A stretch of DNA of 64,000 nt, taken from Orientallactaga sibirica (lineage: Eukaryota > Chordata > Mammalia > Rodentia > Dipodidae). Below, one piece after another: positions 11,581-23,689 of this stretch. Positions within the stretch are counted from its first letter, which is position 1. Each line of letters opens with the position of its first letter. Below the pieces are notes generated by a model. That model ran no database searches, had not been told where the DNA came from, and saw only the letters and a list, made by a program, of their open reading frames with translations. The DNA lies in NCBI GenBank assembly GCA_036365145.1, contig JAEOAD010002183.1, positions 1,364,001 through 1,428,000 on the forward strand, read 5' to 3'. Both the position numbers and the translations under genes were made by a program.

Positions 11581-12464
11581 AAGACTGAGGTTTAATGACA
11601 ATGGTAGCTGATTTTCTGACACAAGGTTGACAGTCAATAACTGTTTCTGAATGAATAAATTAGCCAGCATATTATGGTACCACATAGCCCTATCATTGGG
11701 CAGGAAAAGATTGTAAGAAAACAATATTCTACTTGATTCTACCCCTGTATAAGATCAAGAAACTTTTATTGTCAATATCCCCTAAAATTGCTGCTACTTT
11801 TGTTATTATTCTTCCTAGACAACAAAACCAATCATGATAGCCTTACCAGCACTTGTACATTTGTTACCAACAGAAACCACAGATATCGTCATACCTCATT
11901 GCAATTATTGCCAATATCTTAAAATGTTATCTATGCTCACTGCCACTTTTAAATTACAGAGGTCATTATACCACTACTAGATCTAATATAATATGATAGT
12001 GAAGAAGTATGTAAATTGCTATAACCTAAATTTATATTAATAATTTAATGACCACTTCAACATAATCACTTCCTTGCCATTCTAGGTATTTCTTGCTTTC
12101 ACATACTTCACTCTCAGGAACAGACTATAGACTCTGGAAATTTACCAAAGAAGTCCATGGCACTAACAAGGCTGAGAAGCCCTGATCTTGACCATCCTAC
12201 CCAAGCATGGAAAGCATTATGCAGCACCAAGTCCAATGCTTATAATACCTTTAAATGTACAGATAAAGACACTATTTGAGAATCTGCAACTATTCTAATA
12301 TGTGTGATTTATTTATTAGAAATATATATGTGTCTGATTTATTTATATATTTATAAAGTTCAAAACTAATGATATAAGTTACATAAAAAGCATGCAGCTT
12401 ATACAGCAGGCTAACTTGAGTCATTTGTATTACCTTTAGCATAGGGTTAAAAGCATAAAATTAG
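11581..12464. other. Unassigned unique sequence
   Basis: No element recognised. Confidence 0.45.
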
Positions 12465-12632
12465 GCAAGGATTTAGCTTTGAATCTTATCTCAAATTTAC
12501 TTTCTAACTTGCCAGTATAAGTCTTGGTTTTCTCATCTACACATCATGAATGACAATATCTCCCTTAAAACATTAGTAAGAGAATTGCTTAATACAGAAC
12601 ACTATATACGTGAAGTACTGAGCACAGGAACT
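12465..12632 (+). repeat. MIR SINE relic
   Basis: It contains degraded MIR core blocks: 'ttgaatcttatctc', 'tcttggttttctcatct' and a terminal 'gtactgagcacagg'. Confidence 0.6.
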
Positions 12633-12744
12633 GAAATAGCAAATATTCAACAACTTGTAACAGTTACTGTCATTTAAATTATAATTCACATTTAGTCTTT
12701 AATATGATTTCTTTAAAACACTGTTACCAAGAAGCACATAGCTT

Positions 12745-12940
12745 AAGACTGGGGAAATGGCTGAGTGGGTAAAGGTGCTTGCTTGCAAAGCTTGTTGGCC
12801 CAGGTTCATTCCTCAGTACCCAGGTAAAGCCTGATACAAGAAATGACATATATGTCTGGAGTTTCTGTGTTTGCCAGAAGCCCTGGGGTTCCCATATGCT
12901 AATACATACCAATAAATAAGTTGTTGTTGTTGTTTTTCAA
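12745..12940 (+). mobile_element. tRNA-derived SINE, old copy
   Basis: It starts agactggggaaatggctgag, has a weak B box (ggttcattcc) and ends in an AATAAATAAG-type tail. The flanks agaagcacatagc and agaggcacttagc look like an eroded TSD. Confidence 0.8.
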
Positions 12941-12984
12941 AAAAGAGAGGCACTTAGCAGATTTCTTCAGCATACCAGCTCTGA

Positions 12985-13185
12985 ACAACAGACTGTGTGG
13001 GGTTGAGTTTTACTCTACCTTTCAAAGCTCTGTGACTCTAGGTAAGTTACTCAATTTCTCTTAGATTCCATTTCAGAAATGTAAAAAGAAGGAAAACAAC
13101 AAAATCTATCTCTTAGGATAACGATGCAGGTCAAATTAGTAAGCATATGTGAAGCACAATAAAAATGCCCAGCACACAGCACTTT
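12985..13185 (+). repeat. MIR SINE relic
   Basis: The blocks 'tgtgactctaggtaagttactcaatttctct', 'aaatgtaaaaagaagg' and 'gaagcacaataaaaatgcccagcacac' follow MIR order. The GGTAAG inside is part of the MIR and not a splice donor. Confidence 0.75.
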
Positions 13186-14851
13186 GTAATTATCAGGGAT
13201 TATTATCAATGGTATCCATGTAATAGTTTTCTATCAAGTTATGTAAACTCCTTTGAGTATTAGTGAAGACTTGTCACACATGATATGAAATCATCCCTGT
13301 TTAAATGACACTGTTTCCATGAATAAACTTGATGTTCATAAGGAAAAGGAGAACAATGCAGTTACAGTTATTTCCCAGGAATGACTGAAAGACTGTACAT
13401 CTTATGAAATTATAACCAAGTCAAAGCCTGTGAAGGAATGACTATGGTTTGAAATGTTCCTTTTATGGTACAGATCTATGCATTATATGGGTAAACTAAC
13501 TTCTGTCTTTTACCTTTAAGGAGGTACATACAGGAGCCTCTGAGGCCATACCCAGAGTTGCCTCAGCAAAAGAAACCATGGATATGCTGGGCTTCATGAC
13601 AACAGCAAGGGCCAGGTCAGCATAGCTAGAGAAGAGACTCACCTGTTTCCCAGCAAGCAACTAGCCTTGATCCTCACCTGGCAATTAGGATACTTTAACT
13701 TAAATTTAAACCTGTGCACTGATCTCTAAGAATATATTGCTGTTTTTTCCAAATGTAAAATAGCAGTAAAATAATGAGAACAAACACTGTTTCTTTCCAT
13801 CTTTATAGAGTTGAGTAATTGCTTCATCATCACAGAAAAATTATGAACTGAAACTATCTTACCTTTATGATGATATTTCCCTATTTTGGCTTTAAGGACT
13901 TTAAGAACTCAAGATTCTTTGCTACATGTAATATCAACTCTCCCAACATGTAAGGTAATGAATATTCAAATCCTATTATGACATATACCTCAATTTCTTT
14001 GTATTCTCAAGTTAATGTTCATCATCATCCTCATTGCCTGTCAAAACTTCACATATTGGATGGAGGTTTTTAATTATAACAATTTTAAATTACAAACTAT
14101 TATAAACTGGCACTGTTAAAAAGTCAGAGGCAATGAGCCCTTAAGTTTCTCCAAATGCACAGAGTGATATCCCTTGGAGACACTGTTTTCCAACAAACAC
14201 GAATAAAGGCTCATTCCAAATAGGGAGAAAAATAGGAAGCTTTCCCTCATGACAGGAAAACAAATTTTAGTCCAGATTTAGTGTCCAAAGATGATCAGGC
14301 AGTGGAAGTAGGTACAGTGGCACCAGGTAGATAGGAACATTGCAGGGTACCACTCTTTAGCACACATGTCTGCACAACTATTTCTAGCTTTTATAAATGA
14401 TGCCCAAATCATACAATTCTAGCTAAAGAAGAACAACTGCCCTTGTAACAAGGGACTCTGCAAAGCAACCTAGCAAGAGGGGGGCCTCATGCTCGTGCTT
14501 GGACCACTGTTGCTCAACCACACTGAGATACTTCCCAACTTTCCACTTGACTAAGCTGTGTTCTCAAGTCCATTCTGATAGTGTTTTGCAACTTCAGATT
14601 AAGGTGAGATCTCTCATCTGTAATATTTTGTCAAAGGACCCTTAAAGTAAGATTGACAAATGTGCCCTGTAGATCAATAGGTAACAGGAAGACAGGAAGA
14701 GACCCAAGAACACAATATCAGGTATGCTACATGGTTGGCATTTGATAATCAATTTTCATATAATTGAATTTCTTTGGAGACTATTCAAATAAAATAGTAT
14801 CGCAAGAAGTATTCATATAGAACTCTTACCCAATTGAGTATGATCTTCTTT
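13186..14851. other. Unassigned unique sequence
   Basis: No element recognised in about 1.7 kb. Confidence 0.45.
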
Positions 14852-15060
14852 TTTTATTTTATTTATTTGAGAGAGAAAGAGAAAAAGGCAGAGAGAGAGA
14901 GAAAGAGAAAGGGTGTGCCAGGGCCTCTAGCCACTGCAAACAAACTCCAAAAGCATGTGCCATTTTGTGAACCTGGTTTACGTGGGTCCTGGGTAATCAA
15001 ACCTGGGTCCTTTGGCTTGGCAGGCAAATGCCTTAACCACTATGCCATCTCTCCAGGCCC
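14852..15060 (-). mobile_element. tRNA-derived SINE (short form)
   Basis: Minus-strand element. Its 5' end at about 15060 reads gggcctggagagatggcata, and its purine-rich CT-tract complement and T-rich tail lie at the low end. Confidence 0.92.
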
Positions 15061-15149
15061 AAATATTTTCTTAACTAAAATTCTCCATTTCTTTAATAAT
15101 CATATGTATTCATTATGGTGTGAGAATAATCCTCCTTGAACAAACAAGG

Positions 15150-15510
15150 CCTGGTATTCTCCAAATTAAACACCTTTAGTGGCTCCCCTGTGTTCACAGG
15201 CTAAAATCCTAATACTCCACAAGCAAGAGCTCTATGGTCAGCTCACTCACTTTTCATGGGTGCCAGAATAATACACTACTCTGAGAAGACCCTATAATTT
15301 TACACACACCCACATCTCTCATCCCTTACACTCACTGCCCCTGTACCTAGAATATTTTGTCATTCAGCACCTTCAACAAATACTTGCTCATCTTTCCAGC
15401 TCAGGGAAGGATAGTTCTACTTCCTTTGTAAGGAAATGTGCCCACACAATGCCCTGTGGCACTTCTACTCTCCTAGCTGCCACTGTACTTGACAGCACTG
15501 GTACTAATAA
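15150..15510 (+). repeat. L2 LINE 3' region
   Basis: It shows the L2 order of blocks: 'agtggctcccctgtgttcac', 'aggctaaaatcctaatactc', 'ctgtacctagaatattttgt' and 'ctcatctttccagctcaggg'. Diverged, as expected for a pre-mammalian-radiation LINE. Confidence 0.65.
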
Positions 15511-16348
15511 CTTTATGAAGAATAATTCATATAAATAAACCTCACATTTTAAAGTGTAAAATTTCCTAAATTTTGTCATACTTGTAAAACCAACATGTTA
15601 AGAAAGACCACAAACATGCCCACTTCCTCCATATTTCCCATGGAGTTTTGTTACCTGTGTCCCCTTCTCTGTCTTCCAATTCTAGTCTAGCCACTACTTC
15701 CTTTCCGATATTACAGGTCATCAGTATTTCCCAGAGGAGGGAGTTATGCACTATGTAATCTTTTTATCTTTGCATAATTATATTGAGATCATCTACATTG
15801 TTGCATGAATTAATAATTCATGACATTTTGCTGAATAGATTCAAAATGGGTGTGGATTTCCTTCTGATATGTCTTTTCTATTGTTGGTTGGGATTTGGGT
15901 TGATTCACATTTGTGAATGTTATAAAGAACGTTTCTGTGAAGATTCATACACACATTTTCATAAAACACATGTTGTTTTTTTTTTTGCCTTGGGTAAATA
16001 TGAAGGAATGGGAGGGTATAGATCATGAGGTAGGTATATACTTAAGAAACTGCCAAACACGTTTACAAAATGGTCAGAGCCATTTTGCATTCTTATTAAT
16101 AGTGTGTGAAAAACAGTTCTATTTCCTCTATGTCCAAGTCAATATTTAGGGACTGTTTCAGTTATGGTCTCTCTAACATATCTATTGTTATTTCACTGGA
16201 ACTGAATATGCATTTTCCTAATGGCTAATAATATTTAACATCTTTTCATGTGCTTATTTACAACCCATATTATCTTTTCTAGTGATGTACTGATTCAGAT
16301 CATTTAAGCATTTTAGTGGGTTGTTTACTTATTAAATTTTGAAAGTAA

Positions 16349-16790
16349 AGGTTCTGGTAAAGATGGCATCTACCTAACCACACCTCACCTCACCTCATGG
16401 GAAAGGAAAGGCAAGACATTTAGGGTTAAGTGGGATTTTTAATGGTTTGCAGATTCTAGTAGACCTCCAGTAGGAGGGTGTGGAGGAGCACAGTAGGGAA
16501 TCTGCTGATTCCCATGCTCTTGGAGCCCACCAGCCCCCCAGTCCCCTCAAGCAGCCATTGGAGCTGCACTCCCAGCTATAGGTTCCTTCTGCACTAACTG
16601 CAGGCTAAGTGGACCCAGGCCAGCAAGCTAGGATTCGCCCCTCCCTGCCCCCGCAGAGCTCCACACATGAACCCCTTCCCACTCACTGCCACAGCTACGT
16701 CCCCCTCACTCCCCCCATCCTGTGCACAGACCCAGGCCAACAGGCTAGCTTTCGACCTACCCACCCCGAACTAGGCTTTCCCGCCCCAGC
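16349..16790 (+). promoter_or_regulatory. L1 5' UTR-like segment
   Basis: It begins flush against the left TSD with ggttctggtaaagatggcat and is much more GC-rich than the surrounding L1M. The start position and composition fit an L1 5' UTR with its internal promoter. No subfamily is assigned. Confidence 0.6.
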
Positions 16791-17895
16791 TGACCAGATG
16801 GCTTCTCTGCTGAATTCTATCAAACCTTCATGAAAGAACTGAAACCAATCTTTCTCAAACTATGACACACCTTTGGAGAACAGGGAAAGCTCCCCAGCTC
16901 CTTCAATGAAGCTGGAATCACCCTAATACAAAAACCAGGCAGAGATGCCACAAGAAAAGAAAACTATAGGCCTATTTACCTGATGAACATAGACGCAAAG
17001 ATCCTGAATAAAATCCTCACAAACCAAATTCAACAACACATCAAAAGGATTATCCACCTTGATCAAGTAGGCTTCATCCCAGGAAAGCAGGGATGGTTCA
17101 ACATAAGGAAATCTGTCAATGTTATATACCACATAAACAAGCTTAAACACAAAAACCACATGGTCATTTTAATAGATTCAGAAAAGAGCTTTGACAAAAT
17201 ACAACATCATTTCATGATCAAAACATTGGAGAGAATAGGCATGAATGGTTTATATCTCATCATAATAAAGGCTATATAAAAAGCTCCAAAAGCCCAAATA
17301 ATACTTAAAGGGGAGAGACTGAAGTAATTCCCATTGAGATCAGAAACAAGACAGGGGTGTCCACTCTCACCTCTGCTCTTCAACATAGTACTGGAAGTCC
17401 TAGCTCAAGCAATAAGACAGGAGAAAGAAATAAAAGGGATGCAAACTGGAAAGGAAGAAGTTAAGTTAGCCCTATTCACAGATGACATGATTCTATTCAT
17501 AAGTGAGAGAACCTCCATCTCAAAACCCTTAAAGGTAATTAACTCCTTCAGCAAAGGAGCAGAATACATAATAAATGCACAAAAATCAGTAGTCTTTCTA
17601 TACACAAAAGACAAAGACACAGAAAAAGAAATAAGCGACATTGTCCCATTTTCAATAGCAACAAAAAAATAAAATAAAATACCTTAGAATAACAAGGATG
17701 TGAAAGACCTTTACAATGAAAACATAAAAACACACAGGAAAGAAACTGAGGAGGACTTGAGAAAATGGAAAAACCTCCCATGCTCCTGGATGGGCAGAAT
17801 GAACATTGTGAAAATGGCAATCTTACAAAAAACAATATACAGATTTAATGTAATGCCAATAAACAATCCCAACATTTTTCTTCACTCAACCATTG
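16791..17895 (+). pseudogene. L1 ORF2 reverse-transcriptase domain, broken
   Basis: Translation shows the RT region in order. There is a GPDGF-like start, the [11 protein letters not shown] and GFIPG segments (16983-17100), an altered catalytic block around '[13 protein letters not shown]', then, after a stop at 17277-17279, '[12 protein letters not shown]' and the normally FADD active-site box. Here that box reads F-T-D-D (17475-17486). Further stops lie near 17670. L1 ORF2p copies L1 RNA at the nicked target; this copy is dead because of the stops, the missing endonuclease and the altered active-site neighbour. Confidence 0.9.
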
Positions 17896-18451
17896 AGATC
17901 TCATGAAACTGAAAAGTTTTTTCACAGACAAACATACAATAAGCAGAGCCAATAGATTACCCATAGAATTGGAGAAAATTTTTGCTGGCTATACAACTGA
18001 CAGGGGCCTAATTTCTAGAATTTATACAGAACTCAAAAACCTAAACAATAAAAAGTCAAACAACCCACTCACAAAATGGAGCAGAGAACTGTACAGGGAG
18101 TTCTCAAAGGAAAAAATACAAATGGCAAACACACATTTAAGAAAATGTTCAGCATCCGTAGTCATCAGGGAAATGCAAATTAAAACAGCTATGAGATTCC
18201 ACCTTACTCCAGTAAGAATTGAAAACATAAAAAAATATAATGAAAACAAATGCTGGCGAGGTTGTGGAGAAACAGGAACCCTCATTCACTGTTGGAGGGA
18301 ATGTAAGCTGGTACAACCACTATGGAAAGCAATATGGAGACTCCTGAAAAGGTTGACTATAGAGTTACCAACAGACCCAGTTATCCCTTACTGGTCATTT
18401 ACCCTAAAAGCTCCAAGCCTCAGTTCAGAGAGATTTGCTCAATGTTTATAG
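17896..18451 (+). pseudogene. L1 ORF2 C-terminal region with cysteine motif
   Basis: An open stretch at 17903-18451 reads as the ORF2p C-terminal segment. It starts DLMKLKSFF and ends with the zinc-knuckle-like '[15 protein letters not shown]' block, in which the later cysteine is retained at '[10 protein letters not shown]'. It joins the RT part across a deletion of several hundred bases relative to ordinary L1 ORF2. After about 18400 the frame diverges from the family and stops. The open frame is residual and not evidence of function. Confidence 0.88.
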
Positions 18452-19047
18452 TTGCTCATTCACAATAGCTAAGAACTGGAACCAACCCGATGTCCATCAT
18501 TAGACGAATGGATAAGCAAGATGTGTTATATCTACACAATGGAATTCTACACAGCAGTAAGGAAAAATGACACAATGATATTTGTAGAAAAATGGTCAAA
18601 CTTGGAAAAGATCATTCTCAGTGAACTCACCCGATCACAGAAAGATAATACTTGCATGGTGTCACTCATCTATGGCTCCTAACCTGAATCTGCCTGATAT
18701 GCTGACACACTTAATAAGCATCTTGAGGACCGGAAAATAGGGAGAGTGGGGCGGGAGGGGAGGGTAAGGGTGGAGAGGTTAAAAACTGTACCCAAATGTA
18801 AATTGTACCATAAAATCCTATATCCTGAAAGACAAACTAAAAGGCTGAAACTGCATAAGGTCCTTAGAGGGAACACCTGATTTACAGGGCCCTAGAGAGG
18901 GTATGATGAAGACTAACCTTAAGCTTCTCCTGTTTCTCTCTCTCTACCTCTTCACTCTTTTTCCTCATTCTCTTTTACATTACCTATCTTTTTCGTCCTT
19001 CCTTTCTCTTGGCACTGGCCTATAATTCCCAGTACCATCATGCGGCT
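18452..19047 (+). repeat. L1 ORF2 end and first part of 3' UTR
   Basis: The remains of the ORF2 C-terminus lie in shifted frames up to about 18680. A G-rich polypurine tract (18738-18778), typical of L1 3' UTRs, follows, and then unique 3' UTR sequence up to the LTR target site. Confidence 0.75.
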
Positions 19048-19053
19048 AACATC

Positions 19054-19435
19054 TGTATGGCACAACGCAGGTCAGGCCCTAGCCAGGCTGCCTGCTAGAA
19101 GAAACCAGGAAGTGGCTTCTGTGGATGTGGCATCCTGCACAGGCCTGGCATGACAACGGCTACAGTCCCATGCTCGCAAGCAACCTGCTGCGAAATGATC
19201 TGCCCAGAGACAGGCTGTCATTGGTCACAAGAAGGGAACCACCCCATATAACGATTGGCCAACCAAACCCTTAAAACCCCCTATAGTTCCTTGAATAAAC
19301 GAGTTTGCAGCAGCTCACTCTCTGCCTGCTTCCACCCAACTCCCGGAGTCTGTGTCATGACTCCACGCCTCTCACTCCCTGCTCAGCGGAGACCCTGCCG
19401 TCCCTCCTAGGCTGACCCTTGGAGGGACCCCAACA
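19054..19435 (+). mobile_element. Solo LTR, class II (ERVK-like) endogenous retrovirus
   Basis: The 382-bp element starts TGTATGGCAC and ends CCCCAACA. It has an AATAAA signal near 19294 followed by a CT-rich R/U5-like region. An exact 6-bp TSD, aacatc, lies at 19048-19053 and 19436-19441; six bases is the usual duplication length for class II (beta-like) elements. It sits in the 3' UTR of the L1, so it is younger than that insertion. Recombination has removed the internal genes. Confidence 0.85.
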
Positions 19436-19441
19436 AACATC

Positions 19442-20485
19442 CACAATGAGTTGTTGATCAGAGACACCTACAAGGTTTCTCAAAAGAAGACAGGTTGCTG
19501 TCAGAGTACTTGATGACCCGCCAAAGTTTAATGGTAAGACCCTACTGCTGAAGACACCATATGCTATTGGTATGGAACATGGAATGATCTGGCTGGAATC
19601 TGGAAGAGAGTCAGTCCCCAGACAGTTAGCTTGTCTAGTGCCAGAAAGTGCTACATGAGTGACTGGGGGAAAGTGACCAACAACTGTCCAAACAACACAT
19701 TATCTAAGCTACTAAGCAGCAAACAACCTGACGCGATGCTCACACAAGGGCAATAGTGGCACACAGCCATGGTAGGTAACCAACTGCTCTTGATTTGGCT
19801 AACAGATCCACTCAGTGGAACAGAACCCACAGCTGGAACTGGGAAACAAGTCAGAACATATCCAAAGATTGAGCCTGCTCTCCAATATGAAGCTTTCCCC
19901 AGTCATGGGCTATAAGAGGTCCTACACCTATGAAATTCTCTCTAAAATAATAATGGTTATCCCATTTATCTGGTGCTGACTTCTCTCTCCATTGCAAAAT
20001 TTGCTTCTCTTTTTCATATGGACATAGCACCTGAGGAGAGAATCAGCCCATGGCACCTCACCAGGGTCCCAGATGAAACCATAGAGTAATGGGGGAAATG
20101 AGCAAGAGTGCTGCTTTCTTGGTGAACCTGGTACCAACACAAGGGTGGAGGAGATAAAACACAGAGAACACTCAACTCCTCCCAAACCAGAGATCCAAAA
20201 ACACAGAGGTTCCAAATATCTCATCACTGAAGTACACCTAAAACAAACCCAACATTGCTCAGGGAAATTCACAGAAGAGGGGGCGGAAAGATTGTTGGGT
20301 CATTATGCACAGACATCGCCTCTTCCCCATAACTGATGACTACCCCTGCAATACACGATTCACATTCCCCAACAAGGAGGAACCCTTCAGAAGGAGGAGG
20401 ACAGGGAGGAGGCTAATGATGATACCAGAATGACTGTATATACACTATCTACATACCTAATAAAAAATAAAGAAAAAGAAAAAAA
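19442..20485 (+). repeat. L1 3' UTR, distal part
   Basis: L1 3' UTR sequence resumes after the LTR and ends in an A-rich tail against the right TSD. The last 150 bases ('cccataactgatgactac ... gtatatacactatct') recur at 37440-37578. Confidence 0.75.
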
Positions 20486-21139
20486 TTGAAAGTAATTTAT
20501 GTACTCTGAAGTGCAAATTAGATACCTGATTTTCAAATATTTTTCCTAATCTGTGCCTTGTCTTTGCATTCTCTTAAGACTAAAGAACAGAATATTTTTG
20601 ATGATGTCCAATATATTGATTTGGATTTTTATGAGTTGTGTTCTTGGACTAAATCTAAGACTTATAATTTTAGGTGTTGCAGTCATGTCTAATCTATTTT
20701 CTGTTCAGTCTTTCTTCTGCCATATAAGGAATGACTCAGTGCTCAGAACCTTTCTCCACCAAATTGTCATTGCATCTTTGTCTACAATCAGTAGTTTGTA
20801 CATGAGTGGATCTATATCTGGCTCCCTCATCTGTCACAGTGACCTATTTTTCTATCATGACACCAGTACCATGTTTCTTTGATGACTACTGCTTTGTAAG
20901 TTTTAAATCAGGCAAATTTAGTGTTTCAGCCTTATTCTTTCCCAGAACTGTTTTGAGTATTCTAGGTTCTCTGGATTTCTGTATCATCTTTTTAGATTCA
21001 TCTTTTCAATTATCAAAAACTTCTGACTCTATAGATCAATTTTGGAAAAACTCACATTACAAAGTTCTCTAATATTTAGGTCTTCTTTATTTTCTCCCAA
21101 GAATAAATATTATATAGTTTTCTGTGTGCAGATTTTACA

Positions 21140-21228
21140 CCCATTTTTTGGCAGCACTGGGGACCAAACCCAGGAGTGTACAATACTCAGCACACCATCC
21201 AGTACTGAAGTACATCCCCAGCTGCATC
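21140..21228 (-). mobile_element. ID/B4-like tRNA-derived SINE fragment
   Basis: The minus-strand sequence has the ID signature: gctggggatgtacttcagta, then a B-box-like 'gggtttggtcccc'. It lies inside the old L1M. Confidence 0.7.
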
Positions 21229-21335
21229 TCTTCTATTAGATGTCTTACTATTTCATTTGGTGATACATAAATGACACTGTAATTTCAGTTTCTTGTAGTT
21301 CACTGCTATTATACAGTAATATATATTCTACAACC

Positions 21336-23461
21336 TAACCAGAGGACACTGGAAGTAAGAATTGAAGGACAAAGGAAGTTGAGCACAACCACTCACATGA
21401 AAAGGTATGCTACAGAAACATCTGCTGGGGGTCAGATGAGAAGCAAAGATATTCTCAGCACTTCAGTGTCAACTGATAGTTGAGTGAGCCTTTAAGCCCA
21501 TGAGTCAAGTGATTTGGGGAAAATATACAGATGCATTGCATAAGGTATCACTGTGTGGAATGTGAAGCAGAGCCCTCCCTCACCACAGAGGAACTCAAGG
21601 AGAAGAGCGTGCCTCATCTTTCTTTTGCTCTTGATTGTCTTGGGCTGGTTCCTGCTTCTTTTCCTCATCCTGTTATGATCAAGTTTCCTAAGTAGTAACC
21701 CAGACCTGACATTTCAGCAATGTGACTCAAGTTGGAACATTTCTTCTATCTACTCGCACTTTGAATGGGTAGTCTTTGATCCTTGATTCAAACTTCTATA
21801 CCTTATGGTGACGACTGCAGACTTAAACCTGCTGCAGTTCCTGTTGAGCTGGCATCCCTCAAAAGATCTCCACTCAGCTTTTCAGTATGTCCATCCTCTC
21901 GTTGCATTTATTATCCACAAAAGAAAACTAAGAGGTCACATGGTCTGCCACCCTTCACACCACCAGAACTCTTATCTGTTCAGAACATAAAAGAAAGGAA
22001 ACTATTGTTGCAAACCACAGAATACAAACCACTCCTCTGTTCCACACAGCACAGAAAACAGCAAAGCATTTTCCTAATTGGAAGGCTTTGAGGTTGAAAT
22101 GAGCATTTCAGGCACCTTCCTGTCTCCAGATGATTATCACCGTCAGAAGCATCATCTCTTGAGTGAGAAAGACATGCTATATAAAAAGCAGAGAGAAACA
22201 GATACCATGGAAAGCAAATTACCTTCAGAGAATGAAATGTAGTCAAGTTTTCCAACCCTGCTTCTTTTCTCTAGGCTGGTATACCACTCACTTGGGAGGC
22301 CTACTTTACTCAAACATGAGTACTCCCGCAAAGTTCTAGCCAGTGTTTCTAACCTCCAGCAGGACAGCTAAGAATGCATCCCAACACATCTGTAGATGAT
22401 AATGTCACATCATAATGTAAAAATGTTGGCCATTCTTATATCTAAAGATTCTTACATGTGCCCCTTGAACATAAATTATTGCCCAGAGCCCTAAATGTCT
22501 TTCATGTGAATATTTTTATTGTTTTAAAATAACACAGTGTGAAATTAGAAAACATCTTTAATCTAAGTCAAAAATATATATCTTTAAAGCTACCATGCAG
22601 AAACAACTACCACACATAACATTTGGTATATACTTGCCCATGTTTTTCTCCTCTGTTACATTTTCAGGAAATTTGAATTGAAAATATCTACAATTACTTC
22701 CTAAGTTGCCAATAAGAAAATGATGGGAAGATACTGATTACTTTGGGATGTGATCTTAGTAAAACAACAGAATGAACAAGAACATCAAAACAAAAGCTAT
22801 ATGATAATTATGATATGCACCCAAACCAACTGCAGCCAGCCTTTAGTTTTATTACTACAATGAACTGTTAATGAGCAAGCAGAAAAATTCCTTGCTAAGA
22901 AGTATCCACACTGAGAAAAATTTCACTCAACCCAGTCTGCAGGCAAAGTTCTCAAAGTCCCAGAATACATGTTGCTCAAATACTTGGGGGTGGAGAACCA
23001 AAAATGAGTCAAAGCCACGTTGTTCCTGGTAAGAAGGTACCAGGGGTCCTGAATGAGACACACGAGGGGTGGAAGACACCACATACACCACTTGTCATTT
23101 CCATGTGCAACCACATCTCTCAATGACCTGCAAAGCTTCAACAGGTATCTTGTTACTGCCTGTTATCCCTAGTTTCTGGCACTTAGGAGGGACTTGTTCA
23201 ATTTTAAGGGCTATCCCAGAAGCCATTTAGCTTAAGTTATACAGGCAGAAATTCATCTACATTACAAAAACGATGAAAAATAATCCTCTCTAATTATAAC
23301 AGTTCCACTATGATTTAAAGAGAAGCAATTGTGTATTTTAGGAGGCAAATGCTCATAAATGAGCTGGATAATTTTAGGGCTTTGATCTAACTGCACAACA
23401 CATACATACACAGAGAGACAATTAGAGAGAGAGAGGAAATAAGAGAGACTTTCAAACACCA
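21336..23461. other. Unassigned unique sequence
   Basis: Two kb without a recognised element. Overlapping open frames at 21783-22091 have no supported identity. Confidence 0.45.
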
Positions 23462-23612
23462 AGCTTTTTTCTTTTCTTTTCTTTCCTATTTTTTATTTGA
23501 AAGGGGGTCTTGTTAAATTGCCCAAGTTGGCCTTATGCTTTCAATCCTCCTGCTTAAGCCTCCCAAGTAACTGGAATTGCATGCATGTACCACTATACTT
23601 AGTACCCACTTG
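23462..23612 (-). repeat. Old 7SL-derived (B1/PB1-like) SINE
   Basis: It is the minus-strand complement of a diverged B1: 'gcccaagttggcc', 'cctcctgcttaagcctccca', 'gtaccactata'. It lies next to a CTTTT-rich tail complement. Confidence 0.6.
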
Positions 23613-23689
23613 AATATGTCTTTCACTAAAATAAGTGTATTCCCAAGGTTAGTATGTGTTTGGAAGAAGTAAAAGAAACATGTATACTA

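Larger units (their letters stand above)
16349..20485 (+). mobile_element. L1 LINE with 5' end present but internally deleted; carries a solo LTR
   Basis: The insertion is flanked by an exact 10-bp TSD, ttgaaagtaa, at 16339-16348 and 20486-20495. In order it has a GC-rich 5'-UTR-like segment (16349 to about 16790), then directly the reverse-transcriptase part of ORF2. ORF1, the endonuclease and the start of the RT region are absent. A second deletion removes ORF2 sequence at about 17895-17903. The C-terminal cysteine region follows, then a long 3' UTR with a G-rich tract (about 18740) and an A-rich end. Removing the inner LTR leaves about 3.75 kb of L1. It cannot encode a working protein. Confidence 0.85.
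15515..21335 (-). mobile_element. Old L1 (L1M-type) 3' region, split by younger insertions
   Basis: Minus-strand L1 sequence runs from the 3' UTR (around 15520-15770) into the C-terminal part of ORF2. It stops at 16348 and resumes at 20486 with the next L1 segment. A further break is an ID-like SINE at about 21140-21228. Blocks such as 'cttttcatgtgcttattt' and 'accagtaccatgtttctttg' are old L1 ORF2 complements. All reading frames are broken. The interrupting 4.1-kb piece carries its own TSD, which proves the order of events. Confidence 0.8.

Noticed and set aside
13035..13055. GGTAAGT as a splice donor
   Set aside because: It lies in a MIR element, where this heptamer is part of the common MIR sequence.
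16780..16792. cccgccccag at the L1 join as a used splice acceptor
   Set aside because: In a retrocopied spliced RNA the acceptor AG would be removed. These bases belong to the upstream segment and could only be the exon side of a donor.
17903..18451. 182-codon frame as a host gene
   Set aside because: It is the C-terminal part of L1 ORF2 inside a TSD-flanked L1 insertion.
21783..22091. 102-codon frame and overlapping frames on both strands
   Set aside because: No splice context, no recognisable domain, and overlapping frames of similar length on the other strand.
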